DNA of 64,000 nucleotides from Sipunculus nudus (lineage: Eukaryota; Annelida; Sipuncula; Golfingiida; Sipunculidae): the NCBI GenBank assembly GCA_026874595.1, contig CM049317.1, positions 32,476,901 to 32,540,900 of the forward strand, read 5' to 3'. This document shows positions 12,860 through 24,213 of the stretch, in pieces. The translations under genes were made by a program, and so were the position numbers. The number at the start of each line of letters is the position of its first letter. The first letter of the stretch is position 1. The notes beneath the pieces are model-generated. The model did no database searches, was not told the DNA's origin, and was given only the letters and a program-made list of their open reading frames with translations.

Positions 12860-13041
12860 GTTTAGCCCTGTGTCCCTGCCCACATTTTTTCTCTGTGTGT
12901 GCGGTATACACGCCGTCCACAGCGACATCTGCCACCGATACACGGAACATTTCGATAATCCATGGCACGGTCTTGTTTCCAGCACTGGCTGACAGGGGTC
13001 ACCCTTGTCTGTAGCGCCGTGCACTAAAAGCCATACCGCCT
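12860..13041 (-). pseudogene. TSP1 exon of THSD7 type with a frameshift (block B)
   Basis: The minus strand has an acceptor (cttcggtacag) near 13042 and a good donor (GTGAGA) at 12859-12854, giving a block of about 180 bp. The frame reads GDPCQPVLETRPC, then GLSKCSVYRWQMSLWTACIP. This is the end of one TSP1 module (C-P-xLE-xxPC) and the start of the next (C-x-Y-RW-xxxxW-xxC), the spacing I know from THSD7A/B ectodomains. After HTQRK the hallmark CGQGHRAKR appears only in another frame, because the A6 run near 12896 is off by one base. With cysteine loss in its neighbours, this suggests a duplicated pseudogene that kept its introns. A sequencing error in the A run is an alternative for this single shift. 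Confidence 0.6.
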
Positions 13042-13898
13042 CTGTACCGAAGGGGGAGTTGAAGCAAAAATTAGGATAGTATGTACAACTGTGTTAATAA
13101 AGTAATATATTATAAATTATATAGTCCCATCTTTAAAAATGCCATTGGCCCAAATATTAAAATAAATTCATGCAAAATAATAAGAAAACGGTGTTAAACT
13201 ATACAGTCACAATACTTAATATAATATGTACCACAATACTACTATAACTGTTGTAACAGTGCACATAGCAAGTATAAGATATATAAAAGGGTTATAAACA
13301 GACAAAAAAGTCATCAATATAACACACAATGATTAGAAACATGGAATTATAGATGCAAAATATAAAAAAAATAATAATATACAATTAAAATGCGTGAGAC
13401 CTTTAAGATTTTGACCGTCTGCTCTATTCCAAAGTACACATACAAATTTATCCCGGACAATGTTACTACTTCTAATATACAATCGTGAATCTCGTGAAAA
13501 CAAGGTACATGAATATACCTTAATAGCAGACAGAGATTAGCTGCGCCTTAGCCTTGAGTGTTATGGAAATTTGAGTTTAACCCCAAGGCTTTTACTTTCG
13601 CGTACACAGTGTCGACTAGCCATATTACTTCGGCGTAATCTTGGTACTTATTACTTTGATCCTAAGGAAAAACGATCATACTTACTGAAAAATAAATATA
13701 ATATTTCTATAATATATCAGCAAATATATATGAGCAAATGTTTGGAAGCAAATGTTCTTATAAGAGAGGTAAATTGTATTTGGACGATAATAAAAGGAAC
13801 CAGATGTATGCAATAGCCAAGCCATAACTGGAACTCCAACCCCGATCCGCCCCCCCCCCCCAACTTTCAATAATACCTTTTACAAAAAAATGCCTTAC
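13042..13898. other. Intron-like sequence between TSP1 blocks A and B
   Basis: AT-rich with no cysteine-rich frame; carries a C12 homopolymer at about 13849-13861. The exit phase of A and entry phase of B do not match, so one exon may be missing or decayed here. Confidence 0.4.
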
Positions 13899-14123
13899 TC
13901 CTCCATAGTGGATCCACTTTCCTCCTTCGGATGGCGAAACTCTCGGGCGGCTGGCCTTGACGCTTTCAAGAAGCTTCGAGTTAGCTGAAACCTGACGTTC
14001 CAGCCGAAGTCAGCAGAAAACTGGTAAGGGCGTAGCGACCGCGCCGACCACTCAGAGAGCTGACACGGCGTCTGTGTTGTACATACTTGTTTTGATGAGG
14101 GTCTCTTTACCTGTTCACACATC
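13899..14123 (-). pseudogene. TSP1 exon of THSD7 type with lost cysteines (block A)
   Basis: A 225-bp (75-codon) block between an acceptor (tttatattcag, AG at 14124-14125) and a donor (GTAAGG at 13898-13893), with the same splice phase at both ends. It reads CEQVKRPSSKQVCTTQTPC then QLSEWS, i.e. the close of one TSP1 module and the opening of a WSxC module. The rest (GWNVRFQLTRSF and REFRHPKEES) aligns with the expected R-x-R-x-x-x and CPxLxE segments. Arg or Phe stands where Cys is expected in 'SLRPYQ', 'ADFGW' and 'REFRH'. Each needs one base change from TGC/TGT. Sites are intact but the disulphide pattern is not, so I read it as a decayed exon. Confidence 0.55.
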
Positions 14124-16730
14124 CTGAATATAAAGGATAAACCAAAATTGTTTTTTTTATTGATAATTTCATCTTATTTGTTTAACGTCCAGGTGATCGC
14201 TTACCCTATAAAGCGACTCTTTTGATTCAGGAACTGTGTTGAGATGAATTATGCACGACACAAGTGTGACAGTAAAGTGATTGTTGCTTTCAAAAATGCA
14301 CTTATAGTATGTAAGTAACACGCCATAATATGTTTGTATGGAATAAATCCGTCTGTAATCAATCCAATAACTGTAGAACAGAACATCTCTTGTACATTCA
14401 AACCAGGTCTTCCCTTTACTTATTTAGGAAACTCTTGTTTCCAAGGAAAAATACATTTGATAATTGCAAATAAATAATTTGCCTAATGTCAGAGTTGTGT
14501 ATGAATTGGCAATTAATATTCTTGAACCATGGTTATTATCACGACAGGGCGAATTGTCTTGACATGATAAAAATGTGGCCTAATTTACTCACATTATACA
14601 AATGTATTCACTGAGAGAGTGTCTCGGTGCTCAAGTACTAGGCGTGAATGAAATCAAGACCTATATGAAAAAACCCATGTTTCTTTGTCATAAGAACCTT
14701 TCGTCAAAGAGTTAAAGCTGTAAACCTTAGCCAAGCAAATATTTATATGTTTATGAAAATATTCCTACAAAAGACTGCACATGCTTTCCATGTTCGCAAG
14801 CGCAAGCTTTGGGCTATGGATTCAAACGCTTAACAGCCATCAGGGGGTATTGTCTGGAGACTTTATTTTTGGTCATTATCATAGGTATATGTGACCTATG
14901 TAGTTGGATTGTCTTTGATGGTGACCACTCAACGTCTCTATCAATTTGAAAGGTGATCTGTGGTGTAAATTCATTGTAATTTTCTCCTCAATGTTAAAAA
15001 AAAATCAGACACTTTTCCATTTAAGTCCATCCTCTCCCTCGCTCTCTCTCTCTTTCTCCATATTTATCTAGATAATATCTTGTTTTAAGGAGATTTTATG
15101 ATTTTGATGAAAACACAATGGGCTTTTTTTTTACAGAAATGGCATAATGGAACTGCGTTTAGTTTCATCAGCTCAGACAGATCAACACGCGACTCGTTAA
15201 CCCGAGGAAGATTTGTGGTTGTTAATGAAATAATGCACTTTTCATGTAGCATGGTCAATTAAAATGTTTTCGTTTGTTTGTGATCTTTTTTGTATATACC
15301 GTTTGCATTAGTGACCAACTACGCTCCCGATACAGCGGAAATTTTACGATATTATAGGTAGTGGACCTATAGGTTAAGCGCGGTGTGTAAAATCATAATG
15401 ACCAACATTTTCCCGTAGCTTAAGTGTATCAATTAAAACACACACGCTCATTATTCCTGTGCCATTTCCCTGCACCTTGTAGGAATGTCATTATATGTAG
15501 AGGACATCACACTAAAGGTTAGTCTAAAACAGAAATGAAATCCAATTTATCCTAAATTCTTTTAAAATATCTATTCTTATCCTGTGCACTGCCAGAGAAC
15601 CGGGGTTGTACTCTTAACTAGTTTCTTCTTCATGTCACAGGAATCACATTTATCAGTCTTGATTATATCGTAGGACCACAGAAACATTACTCGTTAATAA
15701 TATGATAGTATCTGAAAAAGTATATTTTGCCAGATTAAATGTTTTCGTTTGTTTGTATCTGTCCTGTAGCTTGCCAATACATTGCATGGGATGTGTATTT
15801 AAGGTGAAGTCGGACATTGCTTTACGGTTTACGCATTTCCAAAAATAACAGTAAGATCCCACAGTTTCAAGTATATCTAACCTTAATAATATAGTGTACA
15901 AAGAGACTGTTACAGGAAAATTAATCAAATACACTTTATATAAAAGGAATATTTGATGTCTTTGTTCTGCAGTACGTCTGTATAAAAGTAATTTACATTC
16001 AAGTATTTTTCTGTCAGTAAGGTATTTCAAAATACAAAAAAAAAAACGAAACTTAACGTGTGACATTTGGTAAATTGGCTACATTTGGCGCAGTAAAGCC
16101 GCAAGTTTGGGAATCTTTTGTGAGGACACTTGGACCTTGGTCAATCAGCTATAGTTGACGATGACTAACGAATAGCCCGGTAAAGAGAGAATGGGAGCCA
16201 ATTTGTATTTGTATCGCGGGGTAACTGGCTTCGCTTGGTTATATTGGCTGCTTTTTGTTACGTAATGACACAGGACAAGTGATGGACTGAGAACGGACAT
16301 CTTTGACGAGGTAACACACTGGACGTGACAGTCAGAGAGCGACACAGCCCTCCCGTACGGCCAGCTTCATTACTTCTGTAACAAGCTCCTGTAATGAAAT
16401 GTCACGCGGGGCGAAGTTACTTCAAATAAACTCGGCCCGCTGTCACCATCGATCACCGGCTTCTAAGAAACTGACTTTCACGGCCTGGACTTCTATTAGC
16501 AGTTGGCAAAACCGGAAAGAACTGTTTCGGGCTGCTTGGCGACAACTGCAGCAATGAAGCCAGTTCACGCATTTTGAAAAAAAAAAATCTTCCCTGTCAC
16601 TTCCATATGAACATAGATGATGATTATTTGATATGTTATAATTCCTTTATATAGCTGTCTCAGCTGTAGGATAGGTTCAAATTGTATTGCAATCTAAAAA
16701 CATTGACACGAATAATTGCCCTAGCATTAC

Positions 16731-16731
<1 letters not shown>
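14124..16731. other. No gene seen
   Basis: AT-rich. A 137-codon minus frame at 15653-16066 is near the length expected by chance in this base composition and shows no domain. 16340-16560 is GC-richer with an acceptor-like 'tttcattacag' on the minus strand near 16392, followed by ELVTEVMKLAVREGCVAL and a stop. It might be a terminal exon but has no recognised homology. Confidence 0.4.

Positions 16732-16797
<66 letters not shown>
16732..16797. repeat. (TA)n microsatellite
   Basis: 33 pure TA units abutting a hairpin element. Confidence 0.95.
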
Positions 16798-16799
<2 letters not shown>

Positions 16800-16923
16800 T
16801 AAAGAAAAACAGTGACGCCTTTTAGATAGACTAGCTTGTTTATTAATCCTTAGTCTATCAAGAAGGCTTCACTCTTTCTCTTTACCTACGTTTCGACTAC
16901 AGACTAACACGGCTATACCGCAT
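16797..16923. mobile_element. Hairpin element with unique tail, MITE-like
   Basis: Arms 16797-16833 and 16851-16887 (37 bp) are complementary apart from a few mismatches: AGGTAAAG to GATAGACTA on the left, complement ending TTTACCT on the right, loop 17 bp. It continues with 'acgtttcgactacagacta' and 'acacggctataccg' and then re-enters (TA)n. The tail recalls dispersed-repeat ends containing 'agactaacacggct' in other animals; this is from memory and unverified. Confidence 0.7.
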
Positions 16924-16940
16924 ATATATATATATATGTA

Positions 16941-16976
<36 letters not shown>
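16922..16976. repeat. (TA)n microsatellite
   Basis: TA run with two TGTA interruptions; right border of the hairpin element. Confidence 0.95.
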
Positions 16977-16978
<2 letters not shown>

Positions 16979-18102
16979 GATATTCATATATCATAAATTC
17001 CTATTAATTTCAATATCTTTGACTGGTTACTATTATGTTACTTTTTGTTAAAAAAAAACATGTTTCCACGCCAGGGAGTTAAAAGACAGGCAAACAAAAT
17101 ATGCATTAATGATACAAGATGAATTTGCATGAGTACCATCAACGAATAATTCACCAAAAAAGCCTGATTAATTATCATGTGAGAACAACCCTACACTAGC
17201 CAGGGCTTATTTTCTAGGAAAGTTCTACTGACACATCAATATAAATACAAGATGTGTAAGTTTTTAAATTGATCAGTTAATATTTATGATTGAATGTACA
17301 TAGTCATTAAAATTCTGCAATTTATTGTCTAGAAATAATACAGATAATAGGTTCCTGAAAACATGTGCGCCTCATATATGGGCAGAAATATCAATTAAAT
17401 ATTGAGGTTTAATGACAAGATATTCTGTAAAGGTTGCTCTTAAAAGAACGAATTGGTAAAGAAAGCTGCCGTCTAGGCGGTAGCTTCGGACTCACGACAT
17501 GAAACAAGCGGAAAGGCCAGGTTTCGTAATTACATCTATTTTGTCTTATCCGCCAAAAGTCTTTATCTAATTATCTCGAACTTAATTTTAAAATATAAAT
17601 AAACTACATTTTTTCTTCTTTCTATGTTTCGCATTAATTATGACAGTATGTGCTGTCACAGCTATTCATTAATAATTGCGGTATCTATTCACCTGATCTA
17701 TACATATATTCACCTGATCTATTGATGATATTTATTTTTTCGATTAAATCGATATAAAAGGTTATAGAAACATGAATGATTATTACATTTCAAATGAATC
17801 TACTTGATGTACTATGAACATGTTATACGTCCAACACATGATGATTAGTGCAAAACAAATCATATCAAATAATGTAGGTTTATGATAGCACAAACAATAT
17901 CCAAACAATGTCGTAGGATACAGTAACAAGTGACCCATGGGTCATGACGCTCAGCTGACTGGGAAGAGATTCACAAAAGGAAATTTTATCATCAGAATGG
18001 TAGATACCCATTCAACTGAAGCATCAAACAGAGTAACCAACAGGCCAAGATTTAGTCTGTATTTATATATCTGAAAAATAGAGAAACAATGTGTAAACTT
18101 TA
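16977..18102. other. No gene seen
   Basis: AT-rich, no recognised frame; a short direct duplication 'ttcacctgatctat' near 17689-17724. Confidence 0.5.
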
Positions 18103-19350
18103 AAAACTAGAATACGGATAGCCGACAAGTGACTACGTGTATCTGCCAAAATCAGAGTGGAACGGGTGAAGTGAGGCATGGATTGAGTGGCAAGGGGAAA
18201 CAGAGTGAGGTATGTTGCATATTAGCATGGATGTCTGCAGCCTAAATGTGTATGTAGGTTGTGCAACCTACCACAAATCCAGAAAGCTGTCCAAGTTGAA
18301 TACATATGCAAAATTTTAGGCAGAAAAGTCAAACCACTACATGGATATGAGTGATTTTAGCCCACGGCAGACAAACAGACAGACGCTGTGCAAAAATGGT
18401 TGCAGTTTTGTGTATTATAAAGACCTATGTGAGATCTAAACACAAGCACAATTTTGGCCCAATCGGTCAAATGGTTCCTGAGATATTAGCTTGGAAGTTT
18501 GCAGCGTTAACTAGAATGTAGGTGGCGCCACCTGTCATAAAATCAAGAAAGCTATCCAGGATGTATAAACCTGCAAAATTTTAGGCAGTTATGTCAAACC
18601 ACTACAGAGAAATGAGTGATTTTAGGCCACGGCAGACAAACAGACAGACGCTGTGCAAAATGTGCAAAAATGGTTGCAGGTGGCCCCTCCAGTTTTGTGT
18701 ATGATAAAGACCTATGTGAGATCTATACACATGCAAAATTTTGGCCCAAGCGTTCAAACGGTTCCCGAGATATGAGCTTGGATGTCTGCAGCATAAACTA
18801 GAATAAAGGTGGCGCCACCTGTCATAAAATCAAGAAAGCTATCCAGGATGTATAAAACTGCAAAATTTTAGGCAGATATGTCAAACCACTGCCAAGATGT
18901 GAGTGACTTTATTGCACGGCAGACAAACAGACAGACGCTGTGCAAAAATGGTTGCAGGTGGTGCCACCAGTTTTGCGTATGATAAAGAGCTATGTTAGAT
19001 CTATACACATGCAAAATTTTGGCCTGATCGGTCAAACGGTTCCCGAAATATGAGCTTGGATGTCATCAGCGTGAATAAGAATGTAGGTAGCGCCACCTGT
19101 CATAAAATCAAGAAAGCTATCCAGGATGTATACGCATGCCGAATTTCAGGTGAATTAGTCAATTCACTGCAGAGATATGAGTGATTTTACCCTAAGCCAG
19201 ATGAACAGATGGACACTGTGCAAACATGGTTACAGGTGGCGCCACCATTTTTTGTGTATGTTATAGAGCTATCCAAGGGCTACATTAGTATAAATTTTAT
19301 TTCCTGATCAGTCAAACGGTTCCCGAGATATGAGCTTGGAAAGCTCATAA
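18103..19350 (+). repeat. R1 repeat copy 2, 5' end and first array (about 280-bp dimeric units)
   Basis: The 5' end reads 'tagaatacggatagccgaca' and is matched by the outer edge of the inverted copy at 49.2 kb. Four units of about 270-285 bp begin near 18250, 18516, 18803 and 19081. Each has two related halves, both with 'gcaaaattttgg/agg', a 'gtcaaac' box and 'gagatatgag'. Most halves are separated by GGTGGCGCCACC or a near variant (18520-18533, 18807-18820, 19085-19098, 19235-19246). No reading frame persists across units, so this is not coding. The class is unknown. Confidence 0.8.
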
Positions 19351-19419
19351 AATCAAGTCCCAGAGGAGCTCTCTGGAAACGAACGCGGCAACGGCGGAGG
19401 AACCCGGTCAAAAACATAG

Positions 19420-21490
19420 TATCCACAAAACTTCTTTTTGGCGGGTACAAAAATACAGGTGGCTCCACCAGTCTGCAGAAACTAATAAAAACACTTACAA
19501 ACATCAATATCCATGCAAAGAATCATGGTGATCTCCCCATTAGTTGTTCAGATACTTCAGCTTTTGTATCAAATTGTCCATTATTCTGAGGGATACTTCG
19601 GAGTCCTATAGCTTGAAGGATATGGGTAACAGAGACCTAATTTTAAGTTTCCACAGGCACTTTTCATGGGCCTCCTTGCATGACAAGAATGAAGATTCTA
19701 GGTCCAGTTGTTGCGATTTGTACCCTGTTGACAGATAACCACATCTTTAAAGGTATCAAAAAAAAGAGAAAAAAATCGTAAAAATTTGAAAAAAATAGAG
19801 GTGGCGCACCCTCTCTGCAGAAACTGATGGAACAGGTCATGATCAATATGTATGCCGAAAATCATGACCATCAGTGTTGTAGTTATTGAGATACTGCAGT
19901 TTTTGTATCAAATTTTCCATTATTCGGGGGGGGGGGGGGGGGGTAATTTGGAGCCATACAGCTTAAAGAATATGGGTAACATAGACCTAATTTCAGGTTT
20001 CCATGGAGACTTTTCATTGGTCTCCCTGTGTGTCAAGAATGAAGATTCTAGGTCCAGTTTTAATGATTTGTGCCCTGTTAACAGATGTTCATAACTTTAA
20101 AGGTCTCAAAAATAGAGAAAAAATTCGTAAAAAAACCCGAACAAATACAGGTGGTGCCACCAGTCTGCAGAAACTGATGAAACACTCCATGATCAATATC
20201 CATGAAAAAAATTATGGTGATCTCTGCATTAGTTGTTTAGATACTTCAGCTTTTGTATCAAATTTTCCATTATTCTGAGCTGTACTTTGGAGTGCCATAG
20301 CTCAAAGGATATGGGTAACAGAGACCTAATTTCAGGTGTCCATGGAGACTTATCATTGGTCTCCCTGTGTGTCAACAATGAAGATTCTAGGTCCAGTCCT
20401 TACGATTTGTACCCTGTTGACAGATAACTACATCCTGAAAGGTCTCAAAATAGAGAATAAAAAATTGTGAAAATTTGAAAAAAATACAGGTGGCACCACC
20501 AGTCTGCAGGTACTGATGAAACACCTCTTGATCAATATGTATGCCAAAAATCATGACCATCAGTGTTGTAGTTATTGAGATGTTGCAGTTTGTTTTTATC
20601 AAATTTTCCATTATTCTTGGGGGTTATTGGGAGCCCCCCATAGCTCAAAGGATATGGGTAACAGAGACCTTATTTCAGGTTTCCATGGAGACTTTTTATG
20701 GACCTCTCAGTGTGTCAAGAATGAAGATTCTAGGTCCAGTCTTTATGATTTGTGCCCTGTTAACAGCTGTTCACATTTTTAAATTCGTAAAAAATCGCCC
20801 CCAGTCTGCAGGAAGAGATGGAACATCTCATGATCAATACGTATGCCAAAAATCATGACCATCAGTCAAGTAGTTAATGAGATATTGAAGTTTTTGTATG
20901 AAATTTTTTATTATTCTAGGGGGTACTTTGGGGCCCCATAGCTCGAAGGATATGGCTAACAGAGACCTAATTTCTGGTTTCCAAGGAGATTTTTCATGGA
21001 CCTCTCAGTGTATCAAGAATTAAGATTCTAGGTCCAGTCTTGAAGATTTGTGCCCTGTTAACAGATGTTCACATTTTTAAAGGTCTCAAAAATAGAACAA
21101 AAAAAAATTGTAAAAAATCGAAAAATACAGGTGGCGCCACCCGTCTGCAGGAAGTGATGGAACATCTCATGATCAATATGTATGCCAAAAATCATGACCA
21201 TCAGTCAAGTAGTTAATGAGATATTGAAGTTTTTGTATGAAATTTTTGACTTTTCTGGGGGGTACTTTGGGGCCCCATAGCTCGAAGGATATGGGTAACA
21301 GAGACCTAATTTCTGGTTTCCAAGGAGATTTTTCCATGGACCTCTCAGAATCCCAAGTTATAAGGTTCTAGGTTCAGCGGTTACGATTTGTGCCTGGTTA
21401 ACGGACGGACAGACGGACAGACGGACGACGGACAAAGAGTGATCGCTATAGCTCAGATGACTCTCAGTCAGCTGAGCTAAAAACCGGATA
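19420..21490 (+). repeat. R1 repeat copy 2, second array (about 340-bp units) and 3' tail
   Basis: Six units, marked by 'ctgcag-aa-tgatg' near 19471, 19813, 20163, 20502, 20811 and 21144. Each holds 'atcatgaccatcagt', 'gatattg-agtttttgtat', 'attattc', 'ggatatgggtaacagagacc', 'tttccatggagac' and 'gaagattctaggtccag'. A G18 run sits at 19926-19943. The last unit enters the GGACGGACAGACGG tail near 21402-21432, then 'gatcgctatagctcagatga' and 'cagtcagctgagct'. This shares its 3' end with copy 1, so R1 is a repeat with two internal arrays and fixed ends. Small frames inside are incidental. Confidence 0.8.
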
Positions 21491-21599
21491 TAGAATTATC
21501 CGTACAGGATCCGGTATACCTAATGGATGTGGGTGAAACTAATACCTCCTTTCTTCCAGAGGAATTTCATATATTAAATTAAATAAATTATAAATTTAT

Positions 21600-21806
21600 T
21601 TATTTACATGGATTGTACGAATCGTAGCACTCTCCAGGTGGTGGCGATCGGTTTAGTGTCTGGAGGTGGAAGAAACCGGAGAACCCAGAGAAAACCAGCG
21701 GCCTCGGACGGGCTACTAATACACACTCTCATAGCCTAGCCGGGGATCGGACCCGGGTCGCGAGCGGAGAGCCGAGAGTTTTATCCCTCGAATGTCCAGG
21801 CCCCGT
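21600..21806 (-). mobile_element. tRNA-derived SINE, family 2 (copy 1)
   Basis: On the minus strand a box-B-like GGGTCCGATCC (about 21742-21752) lies downstream of a box-A-like region near 21780-21795. The body carries 'ggtggaagaaaccggagaac' and 'ccagagaaaaccagcggcct', the same core found at 57.4 and 59.4 kb. The presumed tail is the AT-rich side near 21600. Confidence 0.6.
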
Positions 21807-22034
21807 TAAGAATATATTGAGAAAGCGATGCTTCAGGAAAAGTTCCAGGCCTTTCATCAGGAAATTCATTAGTGAGAGTTCCTATTCTATAGGAAGGTTT
21901 AGGCCACAGTCGCACTCCATGTATATAGAGCACACATGTATAGAACCTGTAAGGCTGGTCCAGGGAGACATTGGGGTTAACAGTCTACCGAATTTGCACA
22001 TCACGAAATAAGAACGTGGACGAAGAAAAGTCCA

Positions 22035-22253
22035 GGGGCGGATCCAGGAGGATTTAGGGAAAAAAAAGGGTGGGGGAGGGGACCACGGAGGACTAATGAT
22101 AATGCCTAGGAAAAGGTCTTCTGGTCCGGAAAGAAGGGTTCAAGACCGCAAAAAATGGTCTGAAACTCTGAAAAAAGTTGCGTTGGCTGAAAATTTGGAG
22201 GTCGGGGGAGGGGGCCCGGACCCCCTGGAACCCCTCCCTTAGATCCGTTTCTG
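22035..22253 (+). mobile_element. Short G-rich non-autonomous element (copy 1)
   Basis: Starts GGGGCGGATCCAGG and ends TTAGATCCGTTTCTG, imperfect inverted ends. The interior has G-rich runs, 'atgcctaggaaaaggt' and 'gaaagaagggttcaa'. Reverse complement of 62558-62762 is clearly related, and 46895-47062 is a third copy. No coding capacity. Confidence 0.6.
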
Positions 22254-23514
22254 AATGTTCACAATGTTTCCCCAAGGTACCATTGAAACGGATGGTTGTA
22301 TGTTCATGAAAAATAAAATTGTATTAATGTTAACATTATATTTCTGAGGTGTATAATACATGTATTTGTGAAGATAAGGTACATGGTTCAGGTGATGTCT
22401 TCACTGAGTATCTTTCTTTCAGATGTAACATATTTACTTCAACATATGGCAGTATTACAACAAAACCAATACTAATAGTTTGATTATAATGACCACCGCC
22501 TATAACATAGAATTATGATTGACATAAAGTGTAGCTGCAATTAACGAACTATGCCCATGTAAATTACTTAATGCAACAATATCAAAACTAGACAGTTTTA
22601 AAACATGGCGAGAGAAGCGGTGCGGTTGTATATGCCTAATTCTAACCACATCCATGTTCATTATAATGACAATAAGCGCGAGACAAATGGGCCACGTGAC
22701 CAATAAAACGGGGCACATACCATCAGGCACCGTCATAAAATTTCTTGCGTGTGTGTAAGCTATCTTTCAGCAATCTCCCCAGCCAATTATTCTGACTGCA
22801 CATGAAAGAATACTGATAGCCTCAATTATTTTCTCGCTACCGCCGTGGGACCTATGGCTGAATGTATTGTTTTGACATGAAGGAAATTACTTTTTTATTT
22901 CTTTCCGTCTCAGCCTTTCAAGGCCTCCTGATATAACGTAAACATTTTCTACTCATTTGGAACTAACTGAATATTCAGTTCGGTGATTTAGAACTATCAG
23001 ATGGTAAGTTCTTGATCAGTTTTAGCTAATTTTATATCATGTCCTTCACAATCTGCTAGTCCCATGTGAGTGCTTTTAGAATCAGTATGAACAGATATAA
23101 AATCCTGAGGCAGGGAATGTATGTTAAACAGTAAAATTAAAATTTTTATCATGCTTTGGACTGGTTTAATGTGAGCGCAAAATGCATTTTAATACGAATT
23201 CCTTAAAAATGATGCAATATATTCCGGCGAATTATGGACTCAGAGTATTGATAGCTTTTGATGTTATGGATTTACATAAAATGAATAAATTTAATTCCTT
23301 AATTGTTAACTTATTACAAAAGATATTTTCAGGAAACGTTTTGAAGATTTGTTGTTGTTGGTGACATAGGTGAAGGTCCCAGTATATGACTCGATATATT
23401 AAGGAAAACGAAGAGAGGATTTGTTGTCAATCAGCTGTTACGGAACCTAATATCAACAGATCACCTATGCGTGATGAACATAATGTTTGTCAAGGAAATA
23501 AAAAAATCAGATTC
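22254..23514. other. No gene seen
   Basis: AT-rich; open frames of 60-78 codons lack motifs. Confidence 0.5.
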
Positions 23515-24213
23515 TGTAACACTAGGCAGCGTGAAATGTCTAGGGGAATGAATAAAGAAGTCAGTGGTTTTTTTGTTATCAAATAACTAAAATTTATTTT
23601 TAAAACAATCCTAACATTACAATACACTAAATCAATACAATTACACAGTATAACAGTAGTAAACAACAAATCAATACAATCACACAGTGAAATAAATAAA
23701 GCGCACAGTAACTGGATACCACCACTGTCACAACGATAAGTCCTTTTAAATGTACAAACTTAGCGAACAGTTCACACGAATTCTCTCGGAGAATAGCAGT
23801 CCAATGTAAAGCTCTTGTAACAATCCATAAAGTAAACTTGAGGCAGGCAGCCCTAAATTGTAAAGTGTTAGTAATAGTAGAATCCCTGAAATTACTGGAT
23901 AATCGGATATGTCCCACAAACTGACATACACACGTCTGTGTCCGCTGAAATATTATCTCACCTCTCTCCGCTTTAAAACACAGCCCCCTATATACAACTT
24001 CTCACCTCAAGCCGAGAAGCTTCTTTTTCTCGAACAGTCTAAAGAATCTAACATAATACACAGAAAACACGCGTTACAGGAATCATCTGAAAAAAAACAT
24101 CGCTGTGTCTCTACATACCAGGGTCCACACGCCCCAACCTAGCATGACAACGCGAGTTCAACCAGTACGGATTAAACTGAGAATGCAACACCCGGCCAGG
24201 CGAGGCCGTTACA
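23515..24213 (-). mobile_element. Possible solo LTR
   Basis: A 699-bp stretch begins TGTAAC and ends GTTACA. In minus orientation it starts TGTAACGGCCTCGCC, has a TATA-like 'ttgtatataggg' near 24000, and AATAAA-type signals near 23690 and 23600 before the terminal ACA. This is the U3-R-U5 order of a Gypsy-type LTR. No flanking 5-bp target duplication is evident and no internal retroelement sequence adjoins it, so it is a tentative call. A 96-codon frame inside (minus) is not recognised. Confidence 0.3.

Noticed and set aside
15653-16066. 137-codon minus-strand frame
   Set aside because: About the longest frame expected by chance in 64 kb of this composition; no domain, no splice or promoter context.
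16138-16560. Possible terminal exon or CpG-type promoter on the minus strand
   Set aside because: An acceptor-like site and a short frame exist, but the peptide is not recognised and no partner exon is visible.
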